Origin: Actinomycetes bacterium
GTDB lineage: Bacteria > Actinomycetota > Acidimicrobiia > Acidimicrobiales > Palsa-688
Length of the DNA: 34,916 nt
Direction: 5' to 3'
NCBI GenBank assembly: GCA_021828685.1
Contig: JAJZDJ010000015.1
Location: forward strand, 1 to 34,916
A model generated the notes under the pieces. The model searched no databases. It was not told the origin of the DNA and saw nothing but the letters and a program-made list of their open reading frames with translations. Of the stretch, positions 17,329-27,141 are shown piece after piece (position 1 is the stretch's first letter; every line of letters starts with the position of its first letter). The translations under genes were made by a program, and so were the position numbers.

Positions 17329-18244
17329 GCGGTTGACTGGCGACAGTCGGAGAGTCCCCGCCGGCCATCGCTTCGTCACAGGTTACTGCGCCTTGGCGGA
17401 CAGCGGAGCGTCTACTTAGGACAAGTGTCGACGCAAGGACAGCCGTGAGCGAAACCGCCTCCAAAGCGAGCGCACCCGGCGACACGCGGAAGGTGTCGTC
17501 GAATGCCGCCCACCCCAAAAACACGCTCGCCACAGGGTTCACCGTGTTTATGGCCGGGATACTGGCCGTCATGGGACCGGCGCGGTACGCCAGCTGGCTT
17601 ATCCCGACACTCGTCAGACCTACGACCGCCATCGCGTAGAGCTGCCAGCTCGAAAAGAGCACGGCGAGGCCCTTCGTGGCGAGGTCGGTGCATACTTTGA
17701 TCAAGGCGGCGCTACCCGCCAAGCCAATCCCTGCCGCAACGCCGAGCACAGTTGCCGTGACGGCTCCCCTGCTCCTACGCGCCACCAGCAGGCACACGGT
17801 CACGCCGAGGACGGCCACGACCGCGATTGCCGTCGCCGGGAACCAGTCGACCGCCGCCGAGCCTTGAGACGTCGGCGTCGACGTGACGAGGAATACGGCC
17901 AGGCCAGCGACTAGGAGCGCCGCCCACAACATTTCAGTCAGTCGAATCCGTGGTCCCCCGGCGAAACGACTGGCCGGCAGGGTAAAAAGGACACCGGTGA
18001 TAAGAAGCGGCTGCACCAGCGACAACGACCCTTGATGAAGAGCGTAAGCGTGGAAGCCGAGTCCGACGCCGAGCAGGGCGGTTCCGACAAGCCAAATCGG
18101 CGAGGCAACAACGCGACGCACCACAGTGGAAGATCGCGTTGACGAAGGCCCCGCGAAGGTCGCAGCCCGGTATTGAAGCGCCGTGCCGGCAGCGAATAGG
18201 GCCGCTGCGCCCAGGGCGGCTCCGACCGCAGCGGCGGCATTCAC
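17309..18244 (-). CDS. DMT-family (NIPA/EamA-like) membrane transporter
   Basis: 311 aa polytopic; 'ALHQGSLSLVQPLLITGVLFTLP', 'YRAGPMTASIPAINTVNPVASVFLGWAAFDD'. Confidence 0.8.
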   Translation of the reverse strand: MNAAAAVGAALGAAALFAAGTALQYRAATFAGPSSTRSSTVVRRVVASPIWLVGTALLGVGLGFHAYALHQGSLSLVQPLLITGVLFTLPASRFAGGPRIRLTEMLWAALLVAGLAVFLVTSTPTSQGSAAVDWFPATAIAVVAVLGVTVCLLVARRSRGAVTATVLGVAAGIGLAGSAALIKVCTDLATKGLAVLFSSWQLYAMAVVGLTSVGISQLAYRAGPMTASIPAINTVNPVASVFLGWAAFDDTFRVSPGALALEAVSLTAVLASTLVLSRRSAVRQGAVTCDEAMAGGDSPTVASQPPKTWAG

Positions 18245-19773
18245 TGGCGAACCTCGTGCGCCACGAATGTGGCGGGGGGCTCGTGCGCCACGAATGTGGC
18301 GGGGGGCTCGTCCAGGTCCGTAGCCGAACCGGGCAGGGTCACTTCGAAACGCGCACCTCGTCCGACGTCCACTATCTTTACTGTGCCCCCGTGAGCGGTC
18401 ACGATCTCCTTTGTTATGGCAAGGCCCAGACCGAACCCTCCCTGATCGAGGCTACGGGCTTCGTCGGTCCGCGCGAACCTGTCGAAGACCCACTCCCGCC
18501 GGTCCGCCGGGATCCCCGGTCCGTCGTCGGCTACGACGAACAACACCGAACCGCCCGCCTCGGATAGCTCGACGGCAACCCGCCGGGTTGCATGACGCTC
18601 CGCATTGTCGATCAAGTTCTGGACCACCCGGCCGAGCTGACGCCTGTCTCCGGTTACCCGACCGGCGGAAACCTTGCTCGGGTCGAAGGAAACCCGGCTG
18701 ATCGGACGGCGTCGGTGGATTTCCTCCATCACCAGTTCGTCCAAGTCGACTTCCTCCTGGCGTCGCAGACCTTCGCCGTTCTCGATGCTGGCGAGGAGTA
18801 GGAGATCTTCTAGCAGCGCTTGGAGTCGACCGGCTTCGGAGAGCGCATCGACAGCGACGGCCGGCCACCCCGATTCCTCGGGATGAGCAAGGGCCACCTC
18901 CAATGTCGCCTTGAGGACCGCGAGGGGACTTCGAAGTTCGTGCGACGCGTCCGACACGAAGCGCTTCTGTGCTTCGGAGGACAGCTGGAGTCTGTCGAGC
19001 ATCTCGTTCATTGTTGCGGCGAGACGGGCGACTTCGTCGTGGGTATCGGGCACCGACACCCTCCTGTGCAGGTCGTCACCGGAGATGTCCGCGACCTCCT
19101 CGCGTATCGCTTCGACCGGAAGCAGGGTCCGACCTGCGAGGATCCACATCAACACCCCAACAAGTAGCAGCACGACTGGAAGCCCGGCCACCAAAGACCA
19201 TGCGACCGTGGCGGTCGCTGCGTCGACCGGGCGCAGGGTCGCAGCCACGTACACGGTCGCCGCCCCGCCGGCGGGTGTCGAAAGCGGGGGCGCCGCCTCG
19301 GCCGGCGACAGCGACGCGGATGCGCCCGGCGAGACGATCACAGACGCAGGGATGGTCTGGGAGAGGACAAGGTAAGGGCCGTCGCCCTGACCTGGCGACG
19401 TCGAGTCCGAGCCGAGAGCGCCGCTCACCGTCGCGAGTTGCACACCCTCCTCGCCCGGCCGGACCTTGCTGATAGGCACCCCGGACAGCGACGGTGCGCT
19501 CCACGCGATCACATCACCCGCGGCACTCACGACCTGAGTCAAAGTGTCGCCCCTCCCCGCAGGAAGCTGCGCTGGGAGAGAGCCGACTTTCAAAAGCGAT
19601 GCCACATCGTCGAGCTGTGTCCTGGCGGTGACCTCGATCCCCTCGGTCATGGAGGTTCGAAGCTCGGCTACCAAGCCGATCGCCCCTAGCGACAGCGCCG
19701 CCCCGACGGCCAGGACACCGACCACGGTTGCCTGCGCCCGAAGCGACGACGTGCGGCGCAACACCGATCTCAT
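18241..19773 (-). CDS. Sensor histidine kinase (HAMP-HisKA-HATPase)
   Basis: 'RFVSDASHELRSPLAVLKATLEVAL' H-box, 'NLIDNAERHATR' N-box, 'DDGPGIP', 'GGFGLGLAITKEIV'; HAMP after TM2. Confidence 0.95.
   Translation of the reverse strand: MRSVLRRTSSLRAQATVVGVLAVGAALSLGAIGLVAELRTSMTEGIEVTARTQLDDVASLLKVGSLPAQLPAGRGDTLTQVVSAAGDVIAWSAPSLSGVPISKVRPGEEGVQLATVSGALGSDSTSPGQGDGPYLVLSQTIPASVIVSPGASASLSPAEAAPPLSTPAGGAATVYVAATLRPVDAATATVAWSLVAGLPVVLLLVGVLMWILAGRTLLPVEAIREEVADISGDDLHRRVSVPDTHDEVARLAATMNEMLDRLQLSSEAQKRFVSDASHELRSPLAVLKATLEVALAHPEESGWPAVAVDALSEAGRLQALLEDLLLLASIENGEGLRRQEEVDLDELVMEEIHRRRPISRVSFDPSKVSAGRVTGDRRQLGRVVQNLIDNAERHATRRVAVELSEAGGSVLFVVADDGPGIPADRREWVFDRFARTDEARSLDQGGFGLGLAITKEIVTAHGGTVKIVDVGRGARFEVTLPGSATDLDEPPATFVAHEPPATFVAHEVRQ
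18253..18306 (+). repeat. Tandem duplication of a 27-bp unit in the histidine kinase 3' end (9-aa EPPATFVAH x2)
   Basis: ctcgtgcgccacgaatgtggcgggggg occurs twice consecutively. Confidence 0.9.
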
Positions 19774-20447
19774 CCTCCGTTCGGCGCCAACCGGTAACCT
19801 GCGCCTCGAACGGTCTCGATAGACTGGCGATCGAAAGGCAGATCGATTTTGCGTCGCAGGTACCTTATGTAGACCTCGACGATGTTGTCGTCACCGTCGT
19901 AGTCGATATCCCAGACGTGATCGAGAATGTCGGCCTTGGATAGGACGCGTCCGGCGTGACGCATGAGCAAGTCGAGCATCGCCATTTCTCTGGGCGTGAG
20001 ATCGATCTTGTGCTCGCCGCGCCGGCATACGTGGGCGGCCGGGTCGAGGGACAAGTCGCCGGCCAGTAAGACGCTCGGGCGCTCCTGCACCCCGCGGCGG
20101 AGCAACGCTCTCAGGCGGGCGACAAGCACCGAGTACGAGAAGGGTTTCGCCAGGAAATCATCGGCGCCGGTATCGAGTGCCTCCACTTCGTCGGATTCGG
20201 CCGACTTCGCCGTGAGCATGAGGATCGGCGTCCATATTTTCGCTTCCCGCAAGCTCCGGCAGACCTCGAATCCGTTCAGTCCCGGGAGGAGAATGTCAAG
20301 GACGAGCGCGTCATAAGGAACGCTTCGAGCCAGAGAAAGACCCTGCTCGCCGTCCGCAGCGACGTCCACAGCGAAACCCTCCGCGACGAGACCACGTCTG
20401 AGCGCTTCCGCGAGCTTTGTCTGATCTTCGACTACGAGAACACGCAA
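19770..20447 (-). CDS. OmpR/PhoB-family response regulator
   Basis: 'MRVLVVEDQTKLAEALRRGL', 'ALVLDILLPGLNGFEV', 'LTAKSAESDEVEALDTGADDFLAKPFS', winged-helix 'DLTPREMAMLDLLMRHAGRVLSKADILDHVW'; 4-bp overlap with the kinase. Confidence 0.97.
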   Translation of the reverse strand: MRVLVVEDQTKLAEALRRGLVAEGFAVDVAADGEQGLSLARSVPYDALVLDILLPGLNGFEVCRSLREAKIWTPILMLTAKSAESDEVEALDTGADDFLAKPFSYSVLVARLRALLRRGVQERPSVLLAGDLSLDPAAHVCRRGEHKIDLTPREMAMLDLLMRHAGRVLSKADILDHVWDIDYDGDDNIVEVYIRYLRRKIDLPFDRQSIETVRGAGYRLAPNGG

Positions 20448-20670
20448 TCCGGGCCTTCCCTACGACGTCGCCTTCGGCGACGTGCGGTAGCCATTCTGCC
20501 AGCGTCGACAGGCTTTGAAGGCGCAAGCGACGTTGCACCCGAACGCCGGGGTGTCCCGACCCTTAAGCGCGCTCTAAGCTAGCCTGTGACGAGAATGAGG
20601 AAATGCAGCGAGGTGACTCCTCTGGCGGACCGTCGAGAACTTCGCAAGATGTCGGTCTCTTGAAGACGTC

Positions 20671-21963
20671 TTGCCGGCTTTCGCTTCGATCGACACGGAC
20701 CCGTCGCTGATGGCGCGCCGATCAGGGTCGCTGATCCCTGAACGCTACCTCGCGTTACACGACGACGACCTGGATTCACCCGAATTCAGCGCTCGGCGGC
20801 CCCGCGGGCAGAGACCCCGGGCTCACACACCCAAGCGACGCTTTCGCAGAATGCGCTACCTGATTGTGATCCCCCTACTCGGGTTCTTCTTGTTTGTGTG
20901 GTCGTTCCTCGGCGCTTTGAGCGCACCCGGCAATCAGAGCCTCACTGCGAAGTGGGCGGACTGGTTCCGAGCTCACCATATGGCCTTTGTCATAAACCCC
21001 CTCGAAGCGGCCTATTACAGTCATACTGCACCTAAGAAAGGCGGGGCGCCGAAGGCCCTGAACGCGATTCCAAAGACGGTTCCCGTCACTGCGAGCAAGG
21101 CCGCGCCGAAGACTTTGGCTCTGCCGAAACCGGCGAATGTGCCGCTGGTGGTGAGCCCAGCGCTGCCGGGTGAAGGCCAATGGCAGCCTGTCGGCCCCTC
21201 GGTAAGCGGTCAGCCTGCAATGTACGAGGCACAGTTCCGAGCTGACACCGTCTACACGAGTGAGATCACGACGGCAGTGTGGATGGATCCCAAGCTCCTA
21301 CACCTATCGCTCATTCCGGGCCTTACCGAGCCGGGGGGCACGTGGTCGCAGCCTCCCTACGTCACACCGGCTGAGCTGCCGACCACGATCGCAGCCTTCA
21401 ATGGCGGGTTCCGCTTCCAAGACGCGAACGGGGGTTTCTACCTCGACGGCAAGACAGCGGTTCCGCTTCACAGCGGTGCGGCGTCGTTGGTTTTCTACAA
21501 GAACGGTTCGGTCAACGTCGGTGCCTGGGGCAGCCAAGTCACCATGACCCCGAATGTCGTTTCGGTCCTGCAGAATCTCGTTCCGATGGTCAACAACGGC
21601 CAGGTGGCCGCGTCGGCAACCTATAACGACACGACAGTTTGGGGTGCGACGCTGGGGGCGTCCGTGGTGGTCGCACGTTCCGGTGTCGGCGTAACCGCGA
21701 ACGGGGCGCTCGTCTACGTAGCGGGCCCGGCTCTCACCGCCCGAACCCTGGCAGAGTCCCTGCAGCGCGCTGGGGCGGTCCGGGCGATGACGCTCGACAT
21801 CAACCCGGAGTGGGTGACGTTCAACTTCTTCAACCACCCGAATCCGGCCAACCCGTCACAGGTTCAGCCGCAGAAGCTCTACCCGCAGATGCAGCGTCCT
21901 GCGACGCGCTACCTCGGTCCGACCAAGGAGTCGCGGGACTTCATCACGGTCTCGCTGCCTTAG
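20671..21963 (+). CDS. Phosphodiester glycosidase (NAGPA)-like secreted/membrane-anchored protein
   Basis: N-terminal TM (YLIVIPLLGFFLFVWSFLGAL), 'IAAFNGGFRFQDANGGFYLDG', 'MTLDINPEWVTFNFF' typical of NAGPA-domain proteins. Start codon uncertain. Confidence 0.7.
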   Translation: MPAFASIDTDPSLMARRSGSLIPERYLALHDDDLDSPEFSARRPRGQRPRAHTPKRRFRRMRYLIVIPLLGFFLFVWSFLGALSAPGNQSLTAKWADWFRAHHMAFVINPLEAAYYSHTAPKKGGAPKALNAIPKTVPVTASKAAPKTLALPKPANVPLVVSPALPGEGQWQPVGPSVSGQPAMYEAQFRADTVYTSEITTAVWMDPKLLHLSLIPGLTEPGGTWSQPPYVTPAELPTTIAAFNGGFRFQDANGGFYLDGKTAVPLHSGAASLVFYKNGSVNVGAWGSQVTMTPNVVSVLQNLVPMVNNGQVAASATYNDTTVWGATLGASVVVARSGVGVTANGALVYVAGPALTARTLAESLQRAGAVRAMTLDINPEWVTFNFFNHPNPANPSQVQPQKLYPQMQRPATRYLGPTKESRDFITVSLP

Positions 21964-22097
21964 AAGCCGGGATCTCCGAGATACCTCTGATGGTCTCTTA
22001 AGCGAACGTTCATCCTCGACTACCTAGCCTGACGCCTTGCGCTTCGTGCAGGCGCTGAGTCTGCCGGTGGCGACGTTCGACAAAAGGAGACCTGGCT

Positions 22098-22940
22098 GTG
22101 CAACTTGTTCGTAGGCGGCTGCGTTGGATCATCGGAGGTGCCACAGCCGTGATCGCACTCGCTGTGGGCGGTCCTTTCGTCTTCATCCACTTCATCGAAG
22201 GGTCATCACCGGCGAAGCTTTCGCTGCCAGCGGTCTCAGGGACATCGTCCACAACCCCCGGAAGTGCTTCAACTTCGTCGCCGGCTGGGGCAGTGACGAG
22301 CGCCGCCGTAGTCACCGGAAAGTGGAACGTGGGGTCAGGATCAGTTGCCGGCTACCGGGTCGGCGAGGTACTTCTCGGCCAGAACACAACTGCCGTCGGG
22401 AGGACGAGCAAGGTCTGGGGTTCGCTGACGATCTCGGGTACCTCGGTCACTGCCGCAAGCTTCGGAGTGGACATGTCAAGCGTCGTCAGCGATCAATCCG
22501 CGCGCAACTCACAGTTTCGTGGACGGATCATGGATGTGGCCGCCTATCCCACGGCGACTTTCCAACTCACTTCCCCCATCCATCTCGGGTCGATCCCGGC
22601 GGCTTCGACTACGCGCAATTACGCCGCTAGCGGGAACCTCGACATGCACGGTGTCACTGCCCCAGTGTCGTTTACCGTGTCCGCGGAGCGGACTTCCACA
22701 TCACTCGAAGTGCTCGCGGATATCCCCATCTCGTTTGCCACATGGCACATCTCTAATCCAAGCATCGGTGGACTCGTGACCACTCAAAGCTCGGGGACCT
22801 TGGAGGTGCTGCTCGTCCTGACGAAAGGAGCCGGGAACCCGGTAGCCTCCGGGTCGTCGTCGAGTGGTGGATTCGGCGGTGGATCGCAAATCACGGTCCC
22901 TTCGACAACGGTTCCGCCATTGACCGTTCCAGCGGCCTGA
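22098..22940 (+). CDS. YceI-family protein with N-terminal signal anchor
   Basis: 'GKWNVGSGSVAGYRVGEVL', 'DMSSVVSDQSARNSQFRGRIMDVAAYPTATFQLTSPI', 'GNLDMHGVTAPVSFTVSAERT'. Confidence 0.9.
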   Translation: MQLVRRRLRWIIGGATAVIALAVGGPFVFIHFIEGSSPAKLSLPAVSGTSSTTPGSASTSSPAGAVTSAAVVTGKWNVGSGSVAGYRVGEVLLGQNTTAVGRTSKVWGSLTISGTSVTAASFGVDMSSVVSDQSARNSQFRGRIMDVAAYPTATFQLTSPIHLGSIPAASTTRNYAASGNLDMHGVTAPVSFTVSAERTSTSLEVLADIPISFATWHISNPSIGGLVTTQSSGTLEVLLVLTKGAGNPVASGSSSSGGFGGGSQITVPSTTVPPLTVPAA

Positions 22941-24451
22941 CCCACCGCTTTTCGCAACAGCTTCTGCCTTCGCCGGGCGAGGAGCACGTACAGTCCGACG
23001 CCCAACCACAAGGCAGCGAAGAGCCACGACAAGGATAACGGCGGGAGCACTTCGCCATCGGGTCCCAGAGCGACAGCGCTAATAAGCACGCCAACCGTCA
23101 AAACGCCGGAGGAAGCTTTCACAGCTGCTGTCGCAGCCAGCACTACTAGGCCCCAGGTCAGGTACCACGGCCAAAGCGCAGGCGCCGCAACAGCCGCCAA
23201 GAGCATCACCGACGCAGAAGTCGAGACGAGCGATTCGCCCCGGCAGCGGATGACCAGCGTGACACATAATGCGACAGCACCTATTTCCAAAAGATACCAT
23301 GTAAAATGTTGGGCTGATCCTGTCGACACGTGGATTCCGACCAAACGGAGTGCCACGGCTTCAACAACACCAAAGGCCGACGCCGGCGTGGAGGCGATGA
23401 ACCCGCCCGTCGGGGTGAGCAGGACCGACGGCTTCGCCCATCCGAACCCGATCCCGGTGGCGACGCTGAAGGCCACCGCGGTGGCAACAGCGACCGCAGC
23501 CGAGACAATGCTTCGCCGCACGACGTGCTCGCCGGCCGGCCTGCCTTTTACCCACGTAACGGCGAGAATGAGACATACGGCCGCAGCCGGGAGTTTGACC
23601 ATCGCCGCTGCCGCAGCCAGCGAGATCGCAGCCGGAACGCCCCATTTCGTCGTCGAGGCCTCGGTTGCGACACAGAGTGCCGCGACGAGAAGGCCGATCA
23701 TTAGCGCGTCGTTATGGCCCGCCGAAAGCAGGTCGAACATGGTCAGTGGGCTCAGCACTCCGAACCAGAGCGCCACCCTAGCGTCGACCCCATTGGACCG
23801 GGCTAGTCGAGGAAGGAATATGAACGTCAGTACAAGCCCCAAGAGTGCGGGCAGCCTGACCATCAACGCTGCCGTCATGAGGTCGCGGCCGGCGACATCG
23901 AGAAGCCTCGTTGCGCTCCAAAGAAAAAGCGGGCCGTATGGCGCCACGGTGTTACGCCAAACAGGCGAGACTGCATCTACGAACGTCCGTCCACCCGGAG
24001 ATCCGATCAGCGCCAGAGGCCCGTTCGTGTACGGGCTCAGTCCTACAGCTGAGAGTCTCGCCTGCGCGATGTAGCTGTACATGTCCCGGCTGAACATCGG
24101 AGGCCCGACTACCAGCGGCAACGCCCACGCAATGGCGGGGACACCGAGAAGGCTCGGCCGGGATCCGCTTCCAGCCCGCAGCCGCGCGCCGACGGCCACC
24201 CACGCGACCAGGACTGCTGCAAGGCCCGCATCCGCTGCCACTTGCTGTACCGGGACGCCGACTGCAGAAGTCGGAAGCCCGAACCACCAGCGGAGATGGA
24301 CTCCGTCGAAGTGCGACAGCAGAGCGGGGCCTGTCAGCGACAATAGCGTCGTCCCGACGAAACCTAGGACGACCCAACGCCATCCGACGTCCGACGAAAC
24401 CGCGACGATCCACGAACGGCGGGGTGCGATTCGCGTTGCCAAGACTTGCAA
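22784..24451 (-). CDS. MptB-like polyprenol-phosphomannose-dependent mannosyltransferase
   Basis: Polytopic GT-C protein; 'GPPMFSRDMYSYIAQARLSAVGLSPYTNGP', 'AVSPVWRNTVAPYGPLFLW' as in MptB. Confidence 0.85.
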   Translation of the reverse strand: MQVLATRIAPRRSWIVAVSSDVGWRWVVLGFVGTTLLSLTGPALLSHFDGVHLRWWFGLPTSAVGVPVQQVAADAGLAAVLVAWVAVGARLRAGSGSRPSLLGVPAIAWALPLVVGPPMFSRDMYSYIAQARLSAVGLSPYTNGPLALIGSPGGRTFVDAVSPVWRNTVAPYGPLFLWSATRLLDVAGRDLMTAALMVRLPALLGLVLTFIFLPRLARSNGVDARVALWFGVLSPLTMFDLLSAGHNDALMIGLLVAALCVATEASTTKWGVPAAISLAAAAAMVKLPAAAVCLILAVTWVKGRPAGEHVVRRSIVSAAVAVATAVAFSVATGIGFGWAKPSVLLTPTGGFIASTPASAFGVVEAVALRLVGIHVSTGSAQHFTWYLLEIGAVALCVTLVIRCRGESLVSTSASVMLLAAVAAPALWPWYLTWGLVVLAATAAVKASSGVLTVGVLISAVALGPDGEVLPPLSLSWLFAALWLGVGLYVLLARRRQKLLRKAVGQAAGTVNGGTVVEGTVICDPPPNPPLDDDPEATGFPAPFVRTSSTSKVPEL

Positions 24452-24520
24452 GGTTAGCCCCGACGGGCGTTCGGACGGGGTCGACCAAACCGGCGGAGCT
24501 TGGCCCGCTAGGTTGTAGCG

Positions 24521-25633
24521 ATGCGGTCCTCGAGGGAGAACCGGGTTCGGCTTCTGCTAGCCCTCACAGCGCTCGCCGCCGCCGGGCTGGTAGTCGCCGA
24601 CCAGTACCACACGTCTCCGGCCGCGACCGTAGCCGGGACGCAGGTGACGCAGCCGTCGGGTAGCGCAGGGACCGCCGCCACGAAGGCATCGAACCCGCCT
24701 GGATCCACTACAGCCTCCACCTCGAGTGTCCCGGCGAGCACCTCGACTTCGTCGACTTCGACCACTACCGGCTCACAACCGGCTTCCTACCCGGTGGCGA
24801 GCGTCCAACTGTCGATCGAAGCCCACAACCTGAGCGGCACCACCGTCCCTGTCCCGACGACGGTTTTCTACCCCGACACGGCAGGCGCTGCGCCCCGGCG
24901 GTTCCCGCTCGTCGTGTTCTCCCCCGGCTTCGACATCGACCCGGCCGTCTACACGCCGCTCATCACCACTTGGGTGAAAGCGGGGTTCGTCGTGCCTGTC
25001 GTGAGCTATCCCGACACGCTGCCCGGATCCCCCCTGGTCGAGACCGACATGGTGAACCACCCTTCAGAGTTGTCGCAGGTCATCAGCGACTTCGTCGACG
25101 GGTCACCCTATGTGCCTGCCAGCCTGTCGGGGATCGTCGACGGGGCGTCGGTCGCCGTAGCGGGCCAGTCGGATGGCGGCGACGTGAGCGTCGCGGCTGC
25201 AGCCGGTTCGTGCTGTAAGGACACCCGTATCAAGGCGGCGATCATTCTTTCAGGCGCCGAAGAGACGCTTTACGGCAACGGGTACTTTGCTAGCGGCTCG
25301 CCTCCGATACTCGTCGTGCAAGGAGGCCAGGACCCCGTCAACGCGCCATCATGTAGCGAGCAGATCTACGACGGTGCTCCGCAACCGCGTTTCTACCTGG
25401 CCATACCTGCTGCGAGCCACCTGTCCGCCTACACCGCCCCGGTCGGTCCGCAACTGCTCGTCACTCGCGCTGTTACCGTAGCCTTCCTCGAAAAGTACCT
25501 TACCGGTGCTGCAATCAGCTCGGCCGGCCTATCGCAGCTCGCAAGTTCGCAGGGTTCGGTTGCCTACATGGTGAGCGGATCCGCAACGGTGCCGATCGTC
25601 GGCACGTGCCTAGGAGCGCCCCCAGGGCCGTAA
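24521..25633 (+). CDS. Secreted alpha/beta hydrolase (chlorophyllase/PET-hydrolase-like)
   Basis: Signal/TM plus Thr/Ser-rich linker; 'PLVVFSPGFDIDP', 'VAVAGQSDGGDVSVAAA' nucleophile elbow GxSxGG, 'PILVVQGGQDPVN'. Confidence 0.85.
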   Translation: MRSSRENRVRLLLALTALAAAGLVVADQYHTSPAATVAGTQVTQPSGSAGTAATKASNPPGSTTASTSSVPASTSTSSTSTTTGSQPASYPVASVQLSIEAHNLSGTTVPVPTTVFYPDTAGAAPRRFPLVVFSPGFDIDPAVYTPLITTWVKAGFVVPVVSYPDTLPGSPLVETDMVNHPSELSQVISDFVDGSPYVPASLSGIVDGASVAVAGQSDGGDVSVAAAAGSCCKDTRIKAAIILSGAEETLYGNGYFASGSPPILVVQGGQDPVNAPSCSEQIYDGAPQPRFYLAIPAASHLSAYTAPVGPQLLVTRAVTVAFLEKYLTGAAISSAGLSQLASSQGSVAYMVSGSATVPIVGTCLGAPPGP

Positions 25634-25693
25634 CCACTAGGCCTTCAGCTGGAGTTAAGCAATCCCGGCTTTGTCACGCACTAGTTTGAAGTC

Positions 25694-26419
25694 GTGAAAG
25701 ATCTCCGATCGGTGCAGACACCTGACCGTCGCACCTTGTTCCAAAGTCGCACTTGGAACAGTCGAGCGCAAAGCTGGGACCATTCCGCGATGCCCGGCCT
25801 GGAGAAGGTGACGCAGGCGGTCTGCGACAAGTCCGCACCGCTCGACAACAAGGACGTCGTCGATCTCGGCTCCGGCAGCGGGCAGGTTACGCTCAAGCTC
25901 GCACCCGGGGCGCGCTCGGTGATCGCCGTTGACTTCAGCGCCGACATGCTGCGGATCTTGGCCGAACGGGCCGCCGAGCAGGGCCTCGACAACGTCAGCA
26001 CGCAGCTGAGCACCCTCCAGGCGCTCCGGCTCCCGGACAACAGCCTCGACCTAGTCGTGTCCAACTATGCGCTTCACCATCTCCGCCACCCCGAGAAGGT
26101 GGAGCTCCTCGGCCGCTGCGCCCAGTGGCTTCGCCCCGGCGGGCGGATCGTGGTCGGTGACATGATGTTCGGGCTCACCGGCGACGCACAGGGCCGTCAG
26201 ATCATCGCCGGGAAGGTTCGTGCGATCGCCAAGCGCGGCCCGGCAGGCTGGTGGCGGATAGCGAAGAACGCCTGGAAGATGATCGTTGCCCGCCAGGAAT
26301 GCCCGGAGCCGATCGACTCTTGGGAGTCGATGCTCGCCGACGCAGGATTCATCATGGTCGAATCGGGCAGGGTCGTCGCCGAAGCAGCGTTCGTGGCTGG
26401 ACTTCTGCCGGAGAGTTGA
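25694..26419 (+). CDS. Class I SAM-dependent methyltransferase
   Basis: 'DVVDLGSGSGQVTLKLAPGARSVIAVDFSADML', 'LDLVVSNYALHHL', 'WLRPGGRIVVGDM'. Confidence 0.95.
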   Translation: MKDLRSVQTPDRRTLFQSRTWNSRAQSWDHSAMPGLEKVTQAVCDKSAPLDNKDVVDLGSGSGQVTLKLAPGARSVIAVDFSADMLRILAERAAEQGLDNVSTQLSTLQALRLPDNSLDLVVSNYALHHLRHPEKVELLGRCAQWLRPGGRIVVGDMMFGLTGDAQGRQIIAGKVRAIAKRGPAGWWRIAKNAWKMIVARQECPEPIDSWESMLADAGFIMVESGRVVAEAAFVAGLLPES

Positions 26420-27114
26420 ACGGCACCGGGTTTCAACGGCGCCCATCGGTAGGCGCGCTGCGTCTCGACGAATGCGAACGATCGGCCCGCATACATCGTG
26501 ACGCCCTCGGGATGGAGTTCCTTGCGCGCTTCGGGCTGCCTTTCCTCGCTGCCTATCATCGAGCGTGGGTGCGAAGTCCCGCCGGTCTGGCATTGGCGGC
26601 CCGAGACGACGAAGGCAACCTGGTCGGCGTCCTCCTCGGCTCCTTGGACCCAGCCGCGCACTATCGCGCGATGCTCCGCAACTCGGGGCCCGAGCTCGCC
26701 GTCCGCATGGTCGGAGGCGCCGCCCTGCGCCCGCACCTCGCCAAGGAGCTCGCCGTCACGCGGGCGGGACGATACAGCCGAGCCCTCTGGCGACATTTGC
26801 GAGGCCGGCTAACAAACCGTGGGGGGCGCTCCACGGTCTCGGCCAGCTCGGCTAGCGCGGTCGTCGGGGAAGTCACCCACCTGATGGTCGACCCGGCTGC
26901 GCAGCGAAGCGGTGCGGGGCGTACTTTGATCGACCGGACTACCGAACTCGCCCGAGCCGGCGGCTTGGCGAAGCTGGTACTTGTCACTCCGCCTGACCTT
27001 GCCGCACGGAGTTTCTACGAGGCCCTCGGATGGGTTTCCGGCGACGAGGTGCTAAGCAAGAGCGGGGAACGGTTCGTGTCCTACACGCTGAACCTGTCGG
27101 ATCCCCGGGACTGA
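26416..27114 (+). CDS. GNAT-family N-acetyltransferase
   Basis: 'VTHLMVDPAAQRSGAGRTLIDRTTELARAGGLAKLVLVTPPDLAARSFYEALGWVSG'; TTG start overlapping the upstream stop (TTGA) proposed; ORF open from 26251. Confidence 0.85.
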   Translation: MNGTGFQRRPSVGALRLDECERSARIHRDALGMEFLARFGLPFLAAYHRAWVRSPAGLALAARDDEGNLVGVLLGSLDPAAHYRAMLRNSGPELAVRMVGGAALRPHLAKELAVTRAGRYSRALWRHLRGRLTNRGGRSTVSASSASAVVGEVTHLMVDPAAQRSGAGRTLIDRTTELARAGGLAKLVLVTPPDLAARSFYEALGWVSGDEVLSKSGERFVSYTLNLSDPRD

Positions 27115-27141
27115 CGACGCGGAGTTACGTCCGCTCGACGG

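Noticed and set aside
23250-24074. 274-aa plus-strand ORF
   Set aside because: Antisense shadow of the MptB-like gene; Ala/Thr-rich with no domain.
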